Source: Bacillus sp. IITD106 (lineage in GTDB: Bacteria > Bacillota > Bacilli > Bacillales > Bacillaceae_C). Taken from it: a stretch of 64,000 bases of DNA. Positions 8,323-16,964 of this stretch are shown piece after piece; position 1 is the stretch's first letter, and every line of letters starts with the position of its first letter. The stretch lies in assembly GCF_019459225.1 (NCBI RefSeq), contig NZ_JAIAZY010000001.1, forward strand, positions 124,001 through 188,000, in the 5' to 3' direction. The notes below the pieces were generated by a model. The model saw only the letters and a list, made by a program, of their open reading frames with translations. It was not told the DNA's origin and ran no database searches. The position numbers and the translations under genes were made by a program.

Positions 8323-9615
8323 TTATTGAGGTATCGTCATAATCCCTAACGCTACTAGAATATTGGCGAGAATCCCTACTGCAATTGCACCAACTGGGCC
8401 AACTGCCATCCGAACGATAGGACGTCCTGCCACTTCATTTAATAGATAGAAGCCTGCAATAAAGAAGAAGCCAAATCCTGGAGCAATCGCATTCGCCGCA
8501 TTGGCACCACCAATCAATAAAGCAACTTCAAGTATTTTGGTCATCGCACTACGAATATTTTCTCCAGAATTACGGACACCTGGGTACTTATCGAGGAATC
8601 TTGCAATCGAACTTAGCAGCATGACTTCACCGAAGATGACGAGGGCACCGACAATCATGGCTACCCATACATTGGGTGAAAATAAACCAACAACGAAAAT
8701 CAATGTAAATCCTACTGGACTGTATACACCTGTTGCGATTGCGGTACTTGCTACGAGTGGAATAAAACCAATTGCTCTAGCGGCAGCGGCAATTCCTGCA
8801 TCCGTTTGTTTTCCATCGGCAAGCAGGTTAAGGGAAATTGGATCTCCTGCCATTAAAAGCAGACTCGTTGCCCCTGCAATTAATGCGCCAATGATCATGA
8901 AGAATATGACATTCTTTTTAATTGATTTAACTTTTTCACTGAAAACAGAAGCCAAGTCAACAGAAGCGCCATCTGATTTTTCTTTGATTGCATACGTAAA
9001 CAAGAAGATCATTCCTACAATGAGTGCCATTCCCTCTTGATTGATTGAAACGGCATTACCGCCAATATGCAAGAATTCACTCGTGTTTACAAATACAGCT
9101 AGCTGTCTAACTAATGCAGAGACGATAAAGGTTAAGATACCTTTTTTAATAGAAAACTGCATCGCCACGGCTAATGCCGGGAAAGCCATAAAGGTAACGA
9201 CAACGGGGTCGCCCACTTTCCCCATCGGTTCTAAAAAGTTCACAGGCAAGTATTCAAATAATTTTACAAACCCTTCTAGACCTGCCATCAGTCCCCAGCC
9301 ATAAAGCCCACCGACAATGGCCGCTACAGGCGTGCCCCATTTATTTTTTGGCGCTACTAATCCAATAATATCTGTACCTAGTAAAATACTATGAATCAAA
9401 ATAATACTGGCTGAGAGTGTAAACGGAATACCAAATCCGATGACTAGACCAAAGCTCATCGCAAAAGCCGTTAAACCTAGTTCTCTTCGTTTCAGTCTCC
9501 CATCAATGTGCTCCGAAACAATCGGACGCAACCCATCATTAAAAACAGCAATATTTTGATTGGCTAATACAGCGGCGACTGCACCAATTAAAATGACAAA
9601 TAATGTTTCCATCAC
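8323..9615 (-). CDS. yhfT: YhfT-like membrane transporter
   Basis: A 430-residue, strongly hydrophobic protein with about 10-12 predicted membrane helices and many small residues, as in PTS EIIC-like and nucleoside-type carriers. The start MMETLFVILIGAVAAVLANQ is a membrane anchor. It matches E. coli YhfT (434 residues) in size and place. RBS AAGGGG precedes ATG 9615. In the operon it is likely to import the compound that the downstream PLP enzymes and Php process. Substrate unknown. Confidence 0.88.
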   Translation of the reverse strand: MMETLFVILIGAVAAVLANQNIAVFNDGLRPIVSEHIDGRLKRRELGLTAFAMSFGLVIGFGIPFTLSASIILIHSILLGTDIIGLVAPKNKWGTPVAAIVGGLYGWGLMAGLEGFVKLFEYLPVNFLEPMGKVGDPVVVTFMAFPALAVAMQFSIKKGILTFIVSALVRQLAVFVNTSEFLHIGGNAVSINQEGMALIVGMIFLFTYAIKEKSDGASVDLASVFSEKVKSIKKNVIFFMIIGALIAGATSLLLMAGDPISLNLLADGKQTDAGIAAAARAIGFIPLVASTAIATGVYSPVGFTLIFVVGLFSPNVWVAMIVGALVIFGEVMLLSSIARFLDKYPGVRNSGENIRSAMTKILEVALLIGGANAANAIAPGFGFFFIAGFYLLNEVAGRPIVRMAVGPVGAIAVGILANILVALGIMTIPQ

Positions 9616-9626
9616 GTATGACCCCT

Positions 9627-9989
9627 TTATTCTTGTTTATTTTTTAATGCATTGATAATCATTGGTACAGCGATATCCATATGGTCCCCTGTGAATCCGA
9701 AGGCTTTCTTACCATTTTTAACTGCTTCTTCCACTTTTGCTTCTTGTGGTTTTTTGCCTGGCATCGAGACTGTTTCGCATTGATCCCTGCCGATCATCGC
9801 AATCGCCATCGCTAAAGCACCACCGCCTCCTGTGTGGCATGCGCCAAGGTAGTAATCCGCTTGTCCCGTTTTAATCGCCATCGCTGCTTCCAAATCTGAT
9901 TTGATAACCGTTTCAATAGTAGGGTCTAGCTTTTTGATAAGCGCTTCAATTTCTTTCTTCTCTACTTGTCCACCAATTACGATTTTCAT
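9627..9989 (-). CDS. yhfU: YhfU-like DUF2620 protein
   Basis: A 120-residue protein with alternating beta strands and helices and glycine-rich turns such as LGACHTGGGGALAMAIAMIG, recalling PTS IIB-type small domains. It matches YhfU (DUF2620) in length and order, directly before yhfT. ATG 9989 follows GGAGGGAAAGTAAA. It may be a cytosolic partner of the YhfT transporter; that is inferred from gene order, as PTS B and C components usually lie together. Confidence 0.85.
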   Translation of the reverse strand: MKIVIGGQVEKKEIEALIKKLDPTIETVIKSDLEAAMAIKTGQADYYLGACHTGGGGALAMAIAMIGRDQCETVSMPGKKPQEAKVEEAVKNGKKAFGFTGDHMDIAVPMIINALKNKQE

Positions 9990-9990
9990 T

Positions 9991-10365
9991 TTACTTTCCC
10001 TCCGTATTTAAATTGATTACATTTGTGTAATGCATATATAAAAATTCCTTCTCTTCAACAGGCAATGGGTTTTGCCATGATTCCTCTATGCATGCAACCT
10101 GCTCCTCCGCCTTTGAAAAGTGCTCGGAATTTTTCACCTGATTTACGATGCTTTCCATTGGACTTTCAACCTTTTCCCCGTTTTCTATCCTCGTCAACGC
10201 CATCGGCAAATGAGTAAAGAGCATCTCAGCCTGATCGATATCTTGTTTTCCCAACAATTGAAGCAATCTCTTAAACGATAAAAGGGTCACTTCTTCTGCT
10301 TTTGGACTAATCACTTGCTGGTCTGCTAGTAGTTGCAACCTTTCTTCAAGTTCATGCAAATTCAT
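9991..10365 (-). CDS. yhfY: PRD-domain protein (YhfY-like)
   Basis: A 124-residue all-helical protein with the look of a single PTS regulation domain: MNLHELEERLQLLADQQVIS at the N-terminus and HLPMALTRIENGE near the middle. E. coli YhfY is also a lone PRD protein of this size. RBS AGGAGAG precedes ATG 10365. The stop nearly touches the yhfU start. With the EIIB-like YhfU and the YhfT carrier it hints at PTS-linked control, though no PTS phosphotransfer component is in the window. Confidence 0.8.
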   Translation of the reverse strand: MNLHELEERLQLLADQQVISPKAEEVTLLSFKRLLQLLGKQDIDQAEMLFTHLPMALTRIENGEKVESPMESIVNQVKNSEHFSKAEEQVACIEESWQNPLPVEEKEFLYMHYTNVINLNTEGK

Positions 10366-10403
10366 ACGTATCTCTCCTGTTGTGTTTGGTTTTTAATAAT
10401 ACC

Positions 10404-10547
10404 TGTTCAAAAAGTTGCCAAATTAGAAGCAAGAAGATCGAGGCGGCGCAGTTTCGAGCAACGGAATGTATTCTTTTAGATACATGAGTAGCACAGAAAC
10501 AAGCCAACGAAGAGATTCGCCACTTATCATTTGGTGACTTTTTGAAC
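10404..10547 (+). repeat. MITE-like element with terminal inverted repeats
   Basis: The ends GTTCAAAAAGTTGCCA (10404-10419) and TGGTGACTTTTTGAAC (10532-10547) are inverted repeats matching at 14 of 16 positions. A small internal hairpin (TGTAT/ATACA near the middle) lies between them. No credible protein is encoded. The 144-base element sits between yhfZ and yhfY, splitting the operon without an obvious terminator. It looks like a non-autonomous mobile repeat. Confidence 0.6.
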
Positions 10548-10552
10548 ATCCT

Positions 10553-11485
10553 CTAATAATGTGGTAGTTTTTCCTTACGAACGACCGACTGCTGGATGCC
10601 CAATATTTTTTGTTTATCGAGCTTCGAAAGAAAGTCCATCACTTCTGTACGATCTTTTTCAATTAAAACAACTGAAGTGGACGCTTTTTCAGCCACTTCC
10701 TTGGCACTTTTCGTACGAAAATCAACTTTCTTAAAGGCTTTATTAGCTCTGCTTTCATCCACATTCCATACAGCAGCATCCAAGCTTCCATTTTGCAGAT
10801 TTTCGAATAATTGCATGTAATTAATCGGAACTAATTCCACTCCAATATTCTCACACTCCAGTAACGTTATTTTTGATTGGTCAATGGAAGTATAATCAAT
10901 CCCTACTCGCATCCCTTTTTCGATATGTTCCTTTGCGGGATCCGATAAGAATATCTTGTGGGCGGTGACATAGGTTTGTGGTCCGAAATTGATTGCAATT
11001 TGCAGATGATCATGACGTTCCATTTCCTCTTCAGCTGCTAAAAGCGACATAACCACAAAGTCATATCTTCGTGAATTCAACCCTTCCAATCTTTGTTTCG
11101 ATCCTCGCATATACGCAAGATTGATCCGCTCGTGAACCATATCCGATACTTCAATTAATCCTGTAGCTAATCCCTCATATAACGGGGAATATGGTAAAGG
11201 CATGGCTCCCATCAAGGAACCGACCCCAGCAATTTCCTTCAATACATGAATGTTTTTATGGATTAAAAAAGTTCCTAAATGACCTCTTGAATCCAATTGA
11301 ATCGCTCGCAATTCTTCAAGTACTTTTAAAGCGCCTTGGACTGTACCACGCCCCAAATCTAAACTTTGAACAAAATCATCAACCCTTGGAATCCTTTCTC
11401 CTTCATTGATAGAGATCAGCTCTTTCGCAATTTTTTTTGCGGCTAATCCATTTTTTGAAAATAAACAATCCCAAATTCTACTCAT
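10553..11485 (-). CDS. yhfZ: YhfZ-like transcriptional regulator
   Basis: The protein has an N-terminal winged helix with the recognition segment RVDDFVQSLDLGRGTVQGAL (about residues 30-49), then a C-terminal domain of about 230 residues that looks like a substrate-binding fold (YhfZ C-terminal family). ATG 11485 is preferred: GGGAATGGGT lies just upstream, while earlier starts crowd the RBS. It lies 34 bases after the amidase-like gene at the promoter-proximal end of the operon. It probably senses the pathway compound and binds the palindrome at 12626-12649. Confidence 0.85.
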   Translation of the reverse strand: MSRIWDCLFSKNGLAAKKIAKELISINEGERIPRVDDFVQSLDLGRGTVQGALKVLEELRAIQLDSRGHLGTFLIHKNIHVLKEIAGVGSLMGAMPLPYSPLYEGLATGLIEVSDMVHERINLAYMRGSKQRLEGLNSRRYDFVVMSLLAAEEEMERHDHLQIAINFGPQTYVTAHKIFLSDPAKEHIEKGMRVGIDYTSIDQSKITLLECENIGVELVPINYMQLFENLQNGSLDAAVWNVDESRANKAFKKVDFRTKSAKEVAEKASTSVVLIEKDRTEVMDFLSKLDKQKILGIQQSVVRKEKLPHY

Positions 11486-11519
11486 GTTTATACCCATTCC
11501 CTTTCGCTTCACTCGCCTA

Positions 11520-12590
11520 TTAAAATGTCAAACGATCGATTTGCTGCACCTCGTTTAGAAAGTATCGCCTCCAAACATCCGGAAGTTTGATGTGCTGTTC
11601 CAACTCTCTTGCAAAACGAAGTGCATACCTGCTTTGTTCCAATCCTTTTTTAGCGATTACTACTAATCCTGTTGCCAGTTGGTCGGTAGGAACCGATATG
11701 GCTGTTGTCTCGCACATATTAGCAGCCCGCAGTAGAAATTTCCCATGACCTTCTGTAATATCCATTCCTGCTTTTCCAAACTGCTGAGGAATCGTTTCAC
11801 CATATCCGTATACATCTACTGGACCTTCACAAGTTAAAATCAAATCGGCTTCTTTTTCATGAAAGATTTTCTGGATAAGCTTTATCGCCACATGGCGATG
11901 CTCAATTCCTGTCATATCCACTTCTTCAAAATCATAATCACGGTGATCCATACTAGATAAGTATCTCATGATTTTTTCATGCATATCTTGGTTATCTGGA
12001 CCTATAACGCTGTTGGCTTTAGGGATCATAACCCTTTGCTTCCTTTTTTTCTGTACTGTTAGCGATTGCTCTGTAAGCAACTCCATTACCATCGCAACGG
12101 TCGAAAGGTTCTTAGCGATTACACCGATACTTCCTCTAAATTGGTGGCCATCCGTAGATGTTTTTTCATTCTTGACCAGTAATCCAAGACCAGCACCAAT
12201 CATGGAAGGAAGCTGACAGCTTATGGCCGGACCCAAAACAGATCCCCCGCCATCCGTTCCAATTGCAAAATCGTTTATCCCTTTTAAAATATTGATTGGG
12301 CCCCCGCTAGTAGAGCCTGTCATGATACGATAAGTAAGAGGATTCGTTAAATCCGTATCAATGGCTCTTCCTTTATCCTCCGCCTTGTCAATCGTATGCC
12401 AAATCATTTTGGGGCTATTTCTCAGCTTCTGTAGCACATGCTCCGGTATTTGGGCAGTGTCCTTGACACCAAAAAATAATGCGTTTTCATCTTTTCCAGC
12501 GCATTCATACTCTAGCCTAGGATTTATCGCAATGACTGAATTCCCTAGCGCTCTTTTTGACAAATGTAATTTCACTTCTAACTTTGTCAT
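11520..12590 (-). CDS. Amidase-signature-like protein, first gene of yhf operon
   Basis: The central part carries an amidase-signature core: GSTSGG, then IGTDGGGSV and a C-terminal half with glycine-rich loops. This resembles the Ser-cisSer-Lys hydrolases, but the protein (about 356 residues) is shorter than typical amidases (450-500) and the N-terminal catalytic Lys region is not clear. ATG 12590 is preferred to an upstream in-frame ATG at 12695, which lies before the promoter; GGAAG is 8 bases upstream. E. coli yhf operons lack such a gene as far as I know. It may hydrolyse an amide to feed the pathway. Confidence 0.7.
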   Translation of the reverse strand: MTKLEVKLHLSKRALGNSVIAINPRLEYECAGKDENALFFGVKDTAQIPEHVLQKLRNSPKMIWHTIDKAEDKGRAIDTDLTNPLTYRIMTGSTSGGPINILKGINDFAIGTDGGGSVLGPAISCQLPSMIGAGLGLLVKNEKTSTDGHQFRGSIGVIAKNLSTVAMVMELLTEQSLTVQKKRKQRVMIPKANSVIGPDNQDMHEKIMRYLSSMDHRDYDFEEVDMTGIEHRHVAIKLIQKIFHEKEADLILTCEGPVDVYGYGETIPQQFGKAGMDITEGHGKFLLRAANMCETTAISVPTDQLATGLVVIAKKGLEQSRYALRFARELEQHIKLPDVWRRYFLNEVQQIDRLTF

Positions 12591-12625
12591 AATCAAAACT
12601 TCCAATCTATTAATCATTGTGAGTT

Positions 12626-12667
12626 CAATATACAAAATATAGTATATTGTAAGTATAGCGTTTTCAA
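12626..12667 (-). promoter_or_regulatory. Promoter and operator of the yhf operon
   Basis: On the minus strand a -35 TTGAAA (plus positions 12662-12667) and -10 TACTAT (12639-12644) are 17 bases apart. A perfect 8-base inverted repeat, CAATATAC and GTATATTG (12626-12633 and 12642-12649), overlaps the -10. That placement fits a repressor operator; YhfZ is the obvious candidate. Confidence 0.65.
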
Positions 12668-12751
12668 TATAGGTTTGCAACTGAATGGTTAACATTAGCA
12701 GATCATTACTAAAATAGTTGAAATGTCCTATTATCCGTTACACCTTAAAAA

Positions 12752-12778
12752 CCAGCACTGTGATTTGCTCAGTGCTGG
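12752..12778 (-). terminator. Terminator after the nucleotidyltransferase gene
   Basis: A perfect 9-base stem CCAGCACTG/CAGTGCTGG with a short loop is followed by TTTTT on the minus strand. It closes the gene that ends at 12922 and insulates it from the yhf promoter. Confidence 0.75.
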
Positions 12779-12921
12779 TAAGATAGGATTATTAATAACT
12801 ATTCTTTCTCTATAAAAATGTTTCCAATGGTTTTAAATATGGTATTAAGAATTGTTCGTCACTGACGACACGTTCTACTAGTGATTCGGCATATTCTGAA
12901 AGCATCCCATACCTATGTTTT

Positions 12922-13707
12922 TTATTCCCATACTTCCTTTAATGTATTTCTAAACAAATCATCTAGTTTTTTCGTTGGGTCATCAATTTCTACTGTAAGA
13001 GTTTTAATGTATGCTTCAAGACGTATCATTTCTCTCTCTAAAAATTCATTAATCACATTGATTCGCGGTTCAATATCTAATTCATCACCTACTAGCTTTC
13101 TTTTTAAAAGATGCTCAACTTCATTTTTTAATTCACTGTCCGGGATCATCTTTTGTAATAGTTCATGAAAATTAATCGGAGGAACCATTTTGTATTTCTC
13201 AATCCACTTACAAGCCAGTACAGGTCGTAGTACATAGAAATATTTCTTAATTTTTACTTCTGAGCCCTGTAGGTACTCTCGATAATTATTTTTCGCCATA
13301 TTTAAGTAGTGGTACAAGCTAGCGTTAGGATAGAAAACTTCCGATTCCAACGATCGTAACTCATCAATAAATGAATACTTTTGAACATAAATAATCTCGC
13401 TTCTCAACCATTCCAAAAGGGGCGGATTACTTTTTCTAAAAAGCCGCAATGTTTTCGTTATTTCCCAACCACTTATATCTAGTAAATCATTGATTGGCAT
13501 TTCTATTACGTCTCTCTTTGCACCAATTCCTTGTGGATCAATAGAAAGATACCAGTCTGGTTGATGAATATATATAAATCGAACATCATAATCACTGTCT
13601 TTTGAAGGAAAACCCCAAGCTCTGCTGCCAGATTCAACGGCATATAGAACCTTTACTTGAAACTTATTCTCTATTTCCATCAGTTTATTTTGAATTATTT
13701 TATTCAT
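12922..13707 (-). CDS. YcgL-family nucleotidyltransferase-like protein
   Basis: A 261-residue protein with the Pol-beta-type nucleotidyltransferase signature GSRAWGFPSKDSDYDVRFIY: GS, then DxD at residues ~39-41. This longer form matches the predicted nucleotidyltransferase family PF10127 (COG3541), found near RNA-repair and phage-related genes. It is monocistronic, with a terminator at 12752-12778. It lies just inside the attachment-like repeat at 13807. Its substrate is unknown. Confidence 0.85.
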   Translation of the reverse strand: MNKIIQNKLMEIENKFQVKVLYAVESGSRAWGFPSKDSDYDVRFIYIHQPDWYLSIDPQGIGAKRDVIEMPINDLLDISGWEITKTLRLFRKSNPPLLEWLRSEIIYVQKYSFIDELRSLESEVFYPNASLYHYLNMAKNNYREYLQGSEVKIKKYFYVLRPVLACKWIEKYKMVPPINFHELLQKMIPDSELKNEVEHLLKRKLVGDELDIEPRINVINEFLEREMIRLEAYIKTLTVEIDDPTKKLDDLFRNTLKEVWE

Positions 13708-13806
13708 TTATACACCTCACTCAAAGTTAGAATTTCAATATAATTAAAGAGCCTGAAAAAATATTATATTCAATGTTACCTCTATTAACTATCAGATTCC
13801 TTATTT

Positions 13807-13826
13807 ACTTATGATAAGGTTCTCCG
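13807..13826 (+). repeat. rlmH-end-like attachment site, left of TIR cassette
   Basis: The 20-mer ACTTATGATAAGGTTCTCCG is identical at 19 of 20 positions to the copy at 14971-14990 and shares the ACTTATGATA core with the rlmH end. The two copies are direct repeats around a single gene. Confidence 0.75.
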
Positions 13827-13948
13827 CTCAATCTAAAAACGATGATTTATATAAAAAAGGACATTCCATGCCATATCATCCACACGCAAATATCGGATAT
13901 AACTTCATTTTCAGGTGAGATACCTGAAAAAGGAATCATCCTAACAGA

Positions 13949-14872
13949 TTAGAGTCTTTTCATAAGTTCATCTGACAAACCACTGTAATCCCTCCCCTTA
14001 CTAGAAGGAGAATATCCACGACTAATTATTTCAAATGCACTATATACCTTTTTATTGTCAAAGTTAATCTGCTTAAATTTTTCGATTATTGTTAAAAATA
14101 TTGAACATTCACGATTAGCTATACCATTATGTGTATATGAGTCATCCGTAAATTCAACCGATATAGTGTGTTGTATATCTGTTTCTTCATATGGTTCATC
14201 ATTTTCAATTCTATAATCCAAGTCATTCCATATATCGACAATAAGGTCTCCTTCAGTAAAACTATAATTCTCTTGTAATTTATTATCCTGAAAAACACCT
14301 TTTACCTTGGCCTCTAAATCATTATAAAATGTTGATGTATCAAAAATAAGGTACGAACCAACCTCGCTAATAGATACAAATTCATTTATCTCAAAGGACA
14401 AGATATTACTTTTAATCACTTCTACTATATGTTTTCTAGCTTCAGTCTTATTTTTTTCATTTAGACTATAACAAAGTGGTCTTCTAAACTTTATATCAAA
14501 AGGTAGGTCGTCAAAAGAACCATAATCTGTATTGAAAATACAGATTATTTTATTCCAGCCCAGCACTTTCACTGCATAACCTAATTCAATTAAAACATTC
14601 GGATTAGGCGTTTTTCTTTTCTGGTAATCCGAATTGATAATACTTACGTCTGCAATAAATAATTTTGACTTTTCAATTTTTGAAAATATTGTTTCTACTA
14701 TATGAGGAGTTCCTTTTTCATCTTTTGTATCTTTATCAATGCTAAATTCTATATCATACGTATCAGTCATATTTAATTCCTTCAGAGCTTTTTCAATACA
14801 ACCTTCAAGAAAACCTCGGTTAGTATTATTGGGTAAATCAGATTGCCAAGAGTAAAAAACATAGTTTTTCAT
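13949..14872 (-). CDS. TIR-like / nucleotide-binding defence effector
   Basis: A 307-residue protein starting MKNYVFYSWQSDLPNNTNRG, the hallmark of TIR-like proteins found in defence islands. The motif TPNPNVLIELGYAVKVLG (about residues 88-105) holds the conserved NPNVxxELG, whose Glu is the probable NAD-cleaving residue. The C-terminal ~150 residues are a separate, unrecognised domain that may sense a trigger. It is the only gene between two near-identical attachment-like repeats. The role in abortive defence is inferred from family and context; NADase activity is not shown. Confidence 0.75.
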   Translation of the reverse strand: MKNYVFYSWQSDLPNNTNRGFLEGCIEKALKELNMTDTYDIEFSIDKDTKDEKGTPHIVETIFSKIEKSKLFIADVSIINSDYQKRKTPNPNVLIELGYAVKVLGWNKIICIFNTDYGSFDDLPFDIKFRRPLCYSLNEKNKTEARKHIVEVIKSNILSFEINEFVSISEVGSYLIFDTSTFYNDLEAKVKGVFQDNKLQENYSFTEGDLIVDIWNDLDYRIENDEPYEETDIQHTISVEFTDDSYTHNGIANRECSIFLTIIEKFKQINFDNKKVYSAFEIISRGYSPSSKGRDYSGLSDELMKRL

Positions 14873-14970
14873 TAAACCACTACCTTATTAAAATATTGCA
14901 TTCATTGTTATGATTCTATTTCTTTTACTATAGTCAATTTATACAAATTTCAAATTTCCGCTTTACTATC

Positions 14971-14990
14971 ACTTATGATACGGTTCTCCG
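14971..14990 (+). repeat. rlmH-end-like attachment site, right of TIR cassette
   Basis: ACTTATGATACGGTTCTCCG shares its first 13 bases exactly with the rlmH 3' end and differs from the 13807 copy at one base. It bounds the TIR-like gene on one side and the ParB-like/Dam module on the other. Confidence 0.8.
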
Positions 14991-15236
14991 TAATGTATTT
15001 AAATGATAGGTTTTTTATAGAGGTTGTTTTCTTGTGATCTAAAACATCTAATAATTTCTTTAACAAGTAAAACTATTTCAGTGTTTACTTATTTTTCTGT
15101 AGATTCTTTAGGTTAGAAAAAGAAGACCTACCCATTAATATGTTGGGTAGTAGTTTACTAAATTTCTAATTACTCTTAAAGTACCCATTCTTTTTTAACT
15201 AGAGTATTTGGTGATATTTATTAAATGGTAGCAAAT

Positions 15237-15560
15237 TCTTCAGTTAGTCTAATTTTGTCCGTTCCAAAATTTAATGCTCCTAGAGATTTTCCACCAAGAA
15301 GTGAAATTGGTTAAGTAGAATCGTATGTAACTTGGATGCTTGATATTGCATTATTGATGAAGTTCCTTCTTTGACTCTAGTCAATAGAAAGATTATTAGC
15401 TTTAAATTCCCATGTCCATCTATCAGCATCTTCCAAGAAGACAGGTTCCTCAATAACCTCATAATAACCCAACAATTTGGTTGTACGACAGTATAGCAGA
15501 TCAATATGTCAACAACTCTTACCATAGAGGGTTTTCTCTATATTATTACTTAATCTTCTA
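15237..15560 (-). pseudogene. Degraded protein-coding relic
   Basis: Minus-strand frames give broken but protein-like strings such as YYEVIEEPVFLEDADRWTWE (around 15385-15470) and ATYRRLSNNIEKTLYG just upstream, ending near LTEEFATI at about 15237, with in-frame stops between. An 81-codon open frame through the middle (15280-15525) is out of phase with these strings. It is probably the C-terminal part of a dead gene, maybe the same gene as the relic at 15682-15765. Confidence 0.5.
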
Positions 15561-15681
15561 TAAGTTGCGAAGGGTCTATCTGACCAACCTAATGATTTAA
15601 TAAAATACCTAATGTCTGATTTACGTTTATTAACTCTTTTCTTGATTAGATCCACACTAACTATTAAATTAATTTTTGTTT

Positions 15682-15765
15682 CTTTGTTTTTAATGCGTTA
15701 TCCACATCTTTAGTTTGAAATGCTTCCCTAACTTGCTTATAGCCATATCTTTGAGAAAAACTAAT
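15682..15765 (-). pseudogene. Relic of an AbiJ-type N-terminal domain
   Basis: The minus strand reads FSQRYGYKQVREAFQTKDVD with no full-length frame around it. The pattern FSxRYGYKxxRE is typical of the N-terminal domain of AbiJ-like abortive infection proteins. Only about 28 codons survive. The rest of 15.0-16.0 kb holds no intact gene. Assignment is by remembered motif. Confidence 0.45.
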
Positions 15766-16046
15766 AGTTATACTATTCCTCCTATAATTCAGTCCCGTGG
15801 TATACTTCCTCAAATATTTCCATACCAATGCACTTGTCAGCAATATAGACTATCCCATGAAACGAAAATATCAGACATCCTAATAAAGTTCCCTTACCTA
15901 ACTTTTTTCTAGAATGACTGACATTTGATGTTCTTGTATTTTATATTCACCTTTAGGCTTTGCTGCCTGTTGTACATCCCAATTTCTTACCTCAGTATGT
16001 TACGTCTGATTGCTTGTGTAAGTTCATTAGCAATTTTTAGATGAAC

Positions 16047-16934
16047 TTATTTCGTAAGTTTATTTAGATTGGTTTCCTCAAATACAACTTTGTCAAAACT
16101 ATGAACAATTGTCTTACGGTTATGAAACAGAAATTCATTTTCTTTACGAGACTTTCTTGCAGTGTATTGAATAGTGTATATTTTACCTGGAACTGTCTTA
16201 TAGATGTCTAAAATATCGTCTTCATAATCATATGTAGTAATCCAATTAAAATCTTGGAGGCTTATGATTTTTTTTCCTAATTCTTTGTGATCTTCAAGTG
16301 TAAAAAAGTTTGTATAAAGATTTTTTCCTTGCTTATAGTAGGGGGGATCGAAAAAGATAAATGTTCTTTTATAATCTAATTTTGTAATTACATCATCAAT
16401 AAGAACTTTAGCATCATAATTATATAATGTTATATCTTGCTTTCTTTTTGATATATTAGAAATTTTCTTAATTAGAGAAACCTTATTAAATCTGCAATCC
16501 AGTTTATATTTCCCTAATTGATATTTCCCTCCAATTGGACCCCCAGTAATAATCCCGGATGTATTGGTGCGATTCAAAAAAAATGTTGCAAATCCTAAAT
16601 CTAATAAACTATATTCTTCTTGATTTTGATAGATTTCTTTTTGTTTCTTCCACTCCAACATATTAATTGGTGTTTCTAAAATACGATCAATAAACTCATT
16701 CGTATGATATAAAATAGAAAACCATATAGAATAAATTGCCTTATCAATATCATTAATGATAATATGTGAAACCTTATTTTTTAGCAGTAAATCTATTGCT
16801 ATTCCAGCGCCGCCTGCAAAAGGCTCTACATAGATTGTATTGTTGATATTATTTTTATAGAGCAAATTATTAATGAATTTTGACATTTGTGATTTCCCAC
16901 CTGGATATCTCAGTGGGGAAAGAATATTTGGCAT
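16047..16934 (-). CDS. DNA adenine N6-methyltransferase (Dam/D12 class)
   Basis: A 295-residue D12-class adenine methylase. SAM-binding RYPGGKSQM lies at residues 8-16, VEPFAGGAGIAIDLL (motif I) follows, and the catalytic FFDPPYYKQGKNLYTNFF lies near residue 195. RBS GGAGG precedes ATG 16934. It lies 30 bases after the ParB-like gene, forming a two-gene unit inside a putative cassette. No restriction endonuclease is seen beside it, so it may be an orphan methylase or belong to a defence pair. Recognition site unknown; Dam-family members usually modify GATC. Confidence 0.9.
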   Translation of the reverse strand: MPNILSPLRYPGGKSQMSKFINNLLYKNNINNTIYVEPFAGGAGIAIDLLLKNKVSHIIINDIDKAIYSIWFSILYHTNEFIDRILETPINMLEWKKQKEIYQNQEEYSLLDLGFATFFLNRTNTSGIITGGPIGGKYQLGKYKLDCRFNKVSLIKKISNISKRKQDITLYNYDAKVLIDDVITKLDYKRTFIFFDPPYYKQGKNLYTNFFTLEDHKELGKKIISLQDFNWITTYDYEDDILDIYKTVPGKIYTIQYTARKSRKENEFLFHNRKTIVHSFDKVVFEETNLNKLTK

Positions 16935-16964
16935 TAAAGGTACCTCCAGACATTACCACCATAA

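Noticed and set aside
10352-10549. A 65-codon minus-strand frame between yhfY and yhfZ
   Set aside because: It lies almost wholly within the MITE-like repeat, overlaps the yhfY start and has no protein-like composition.
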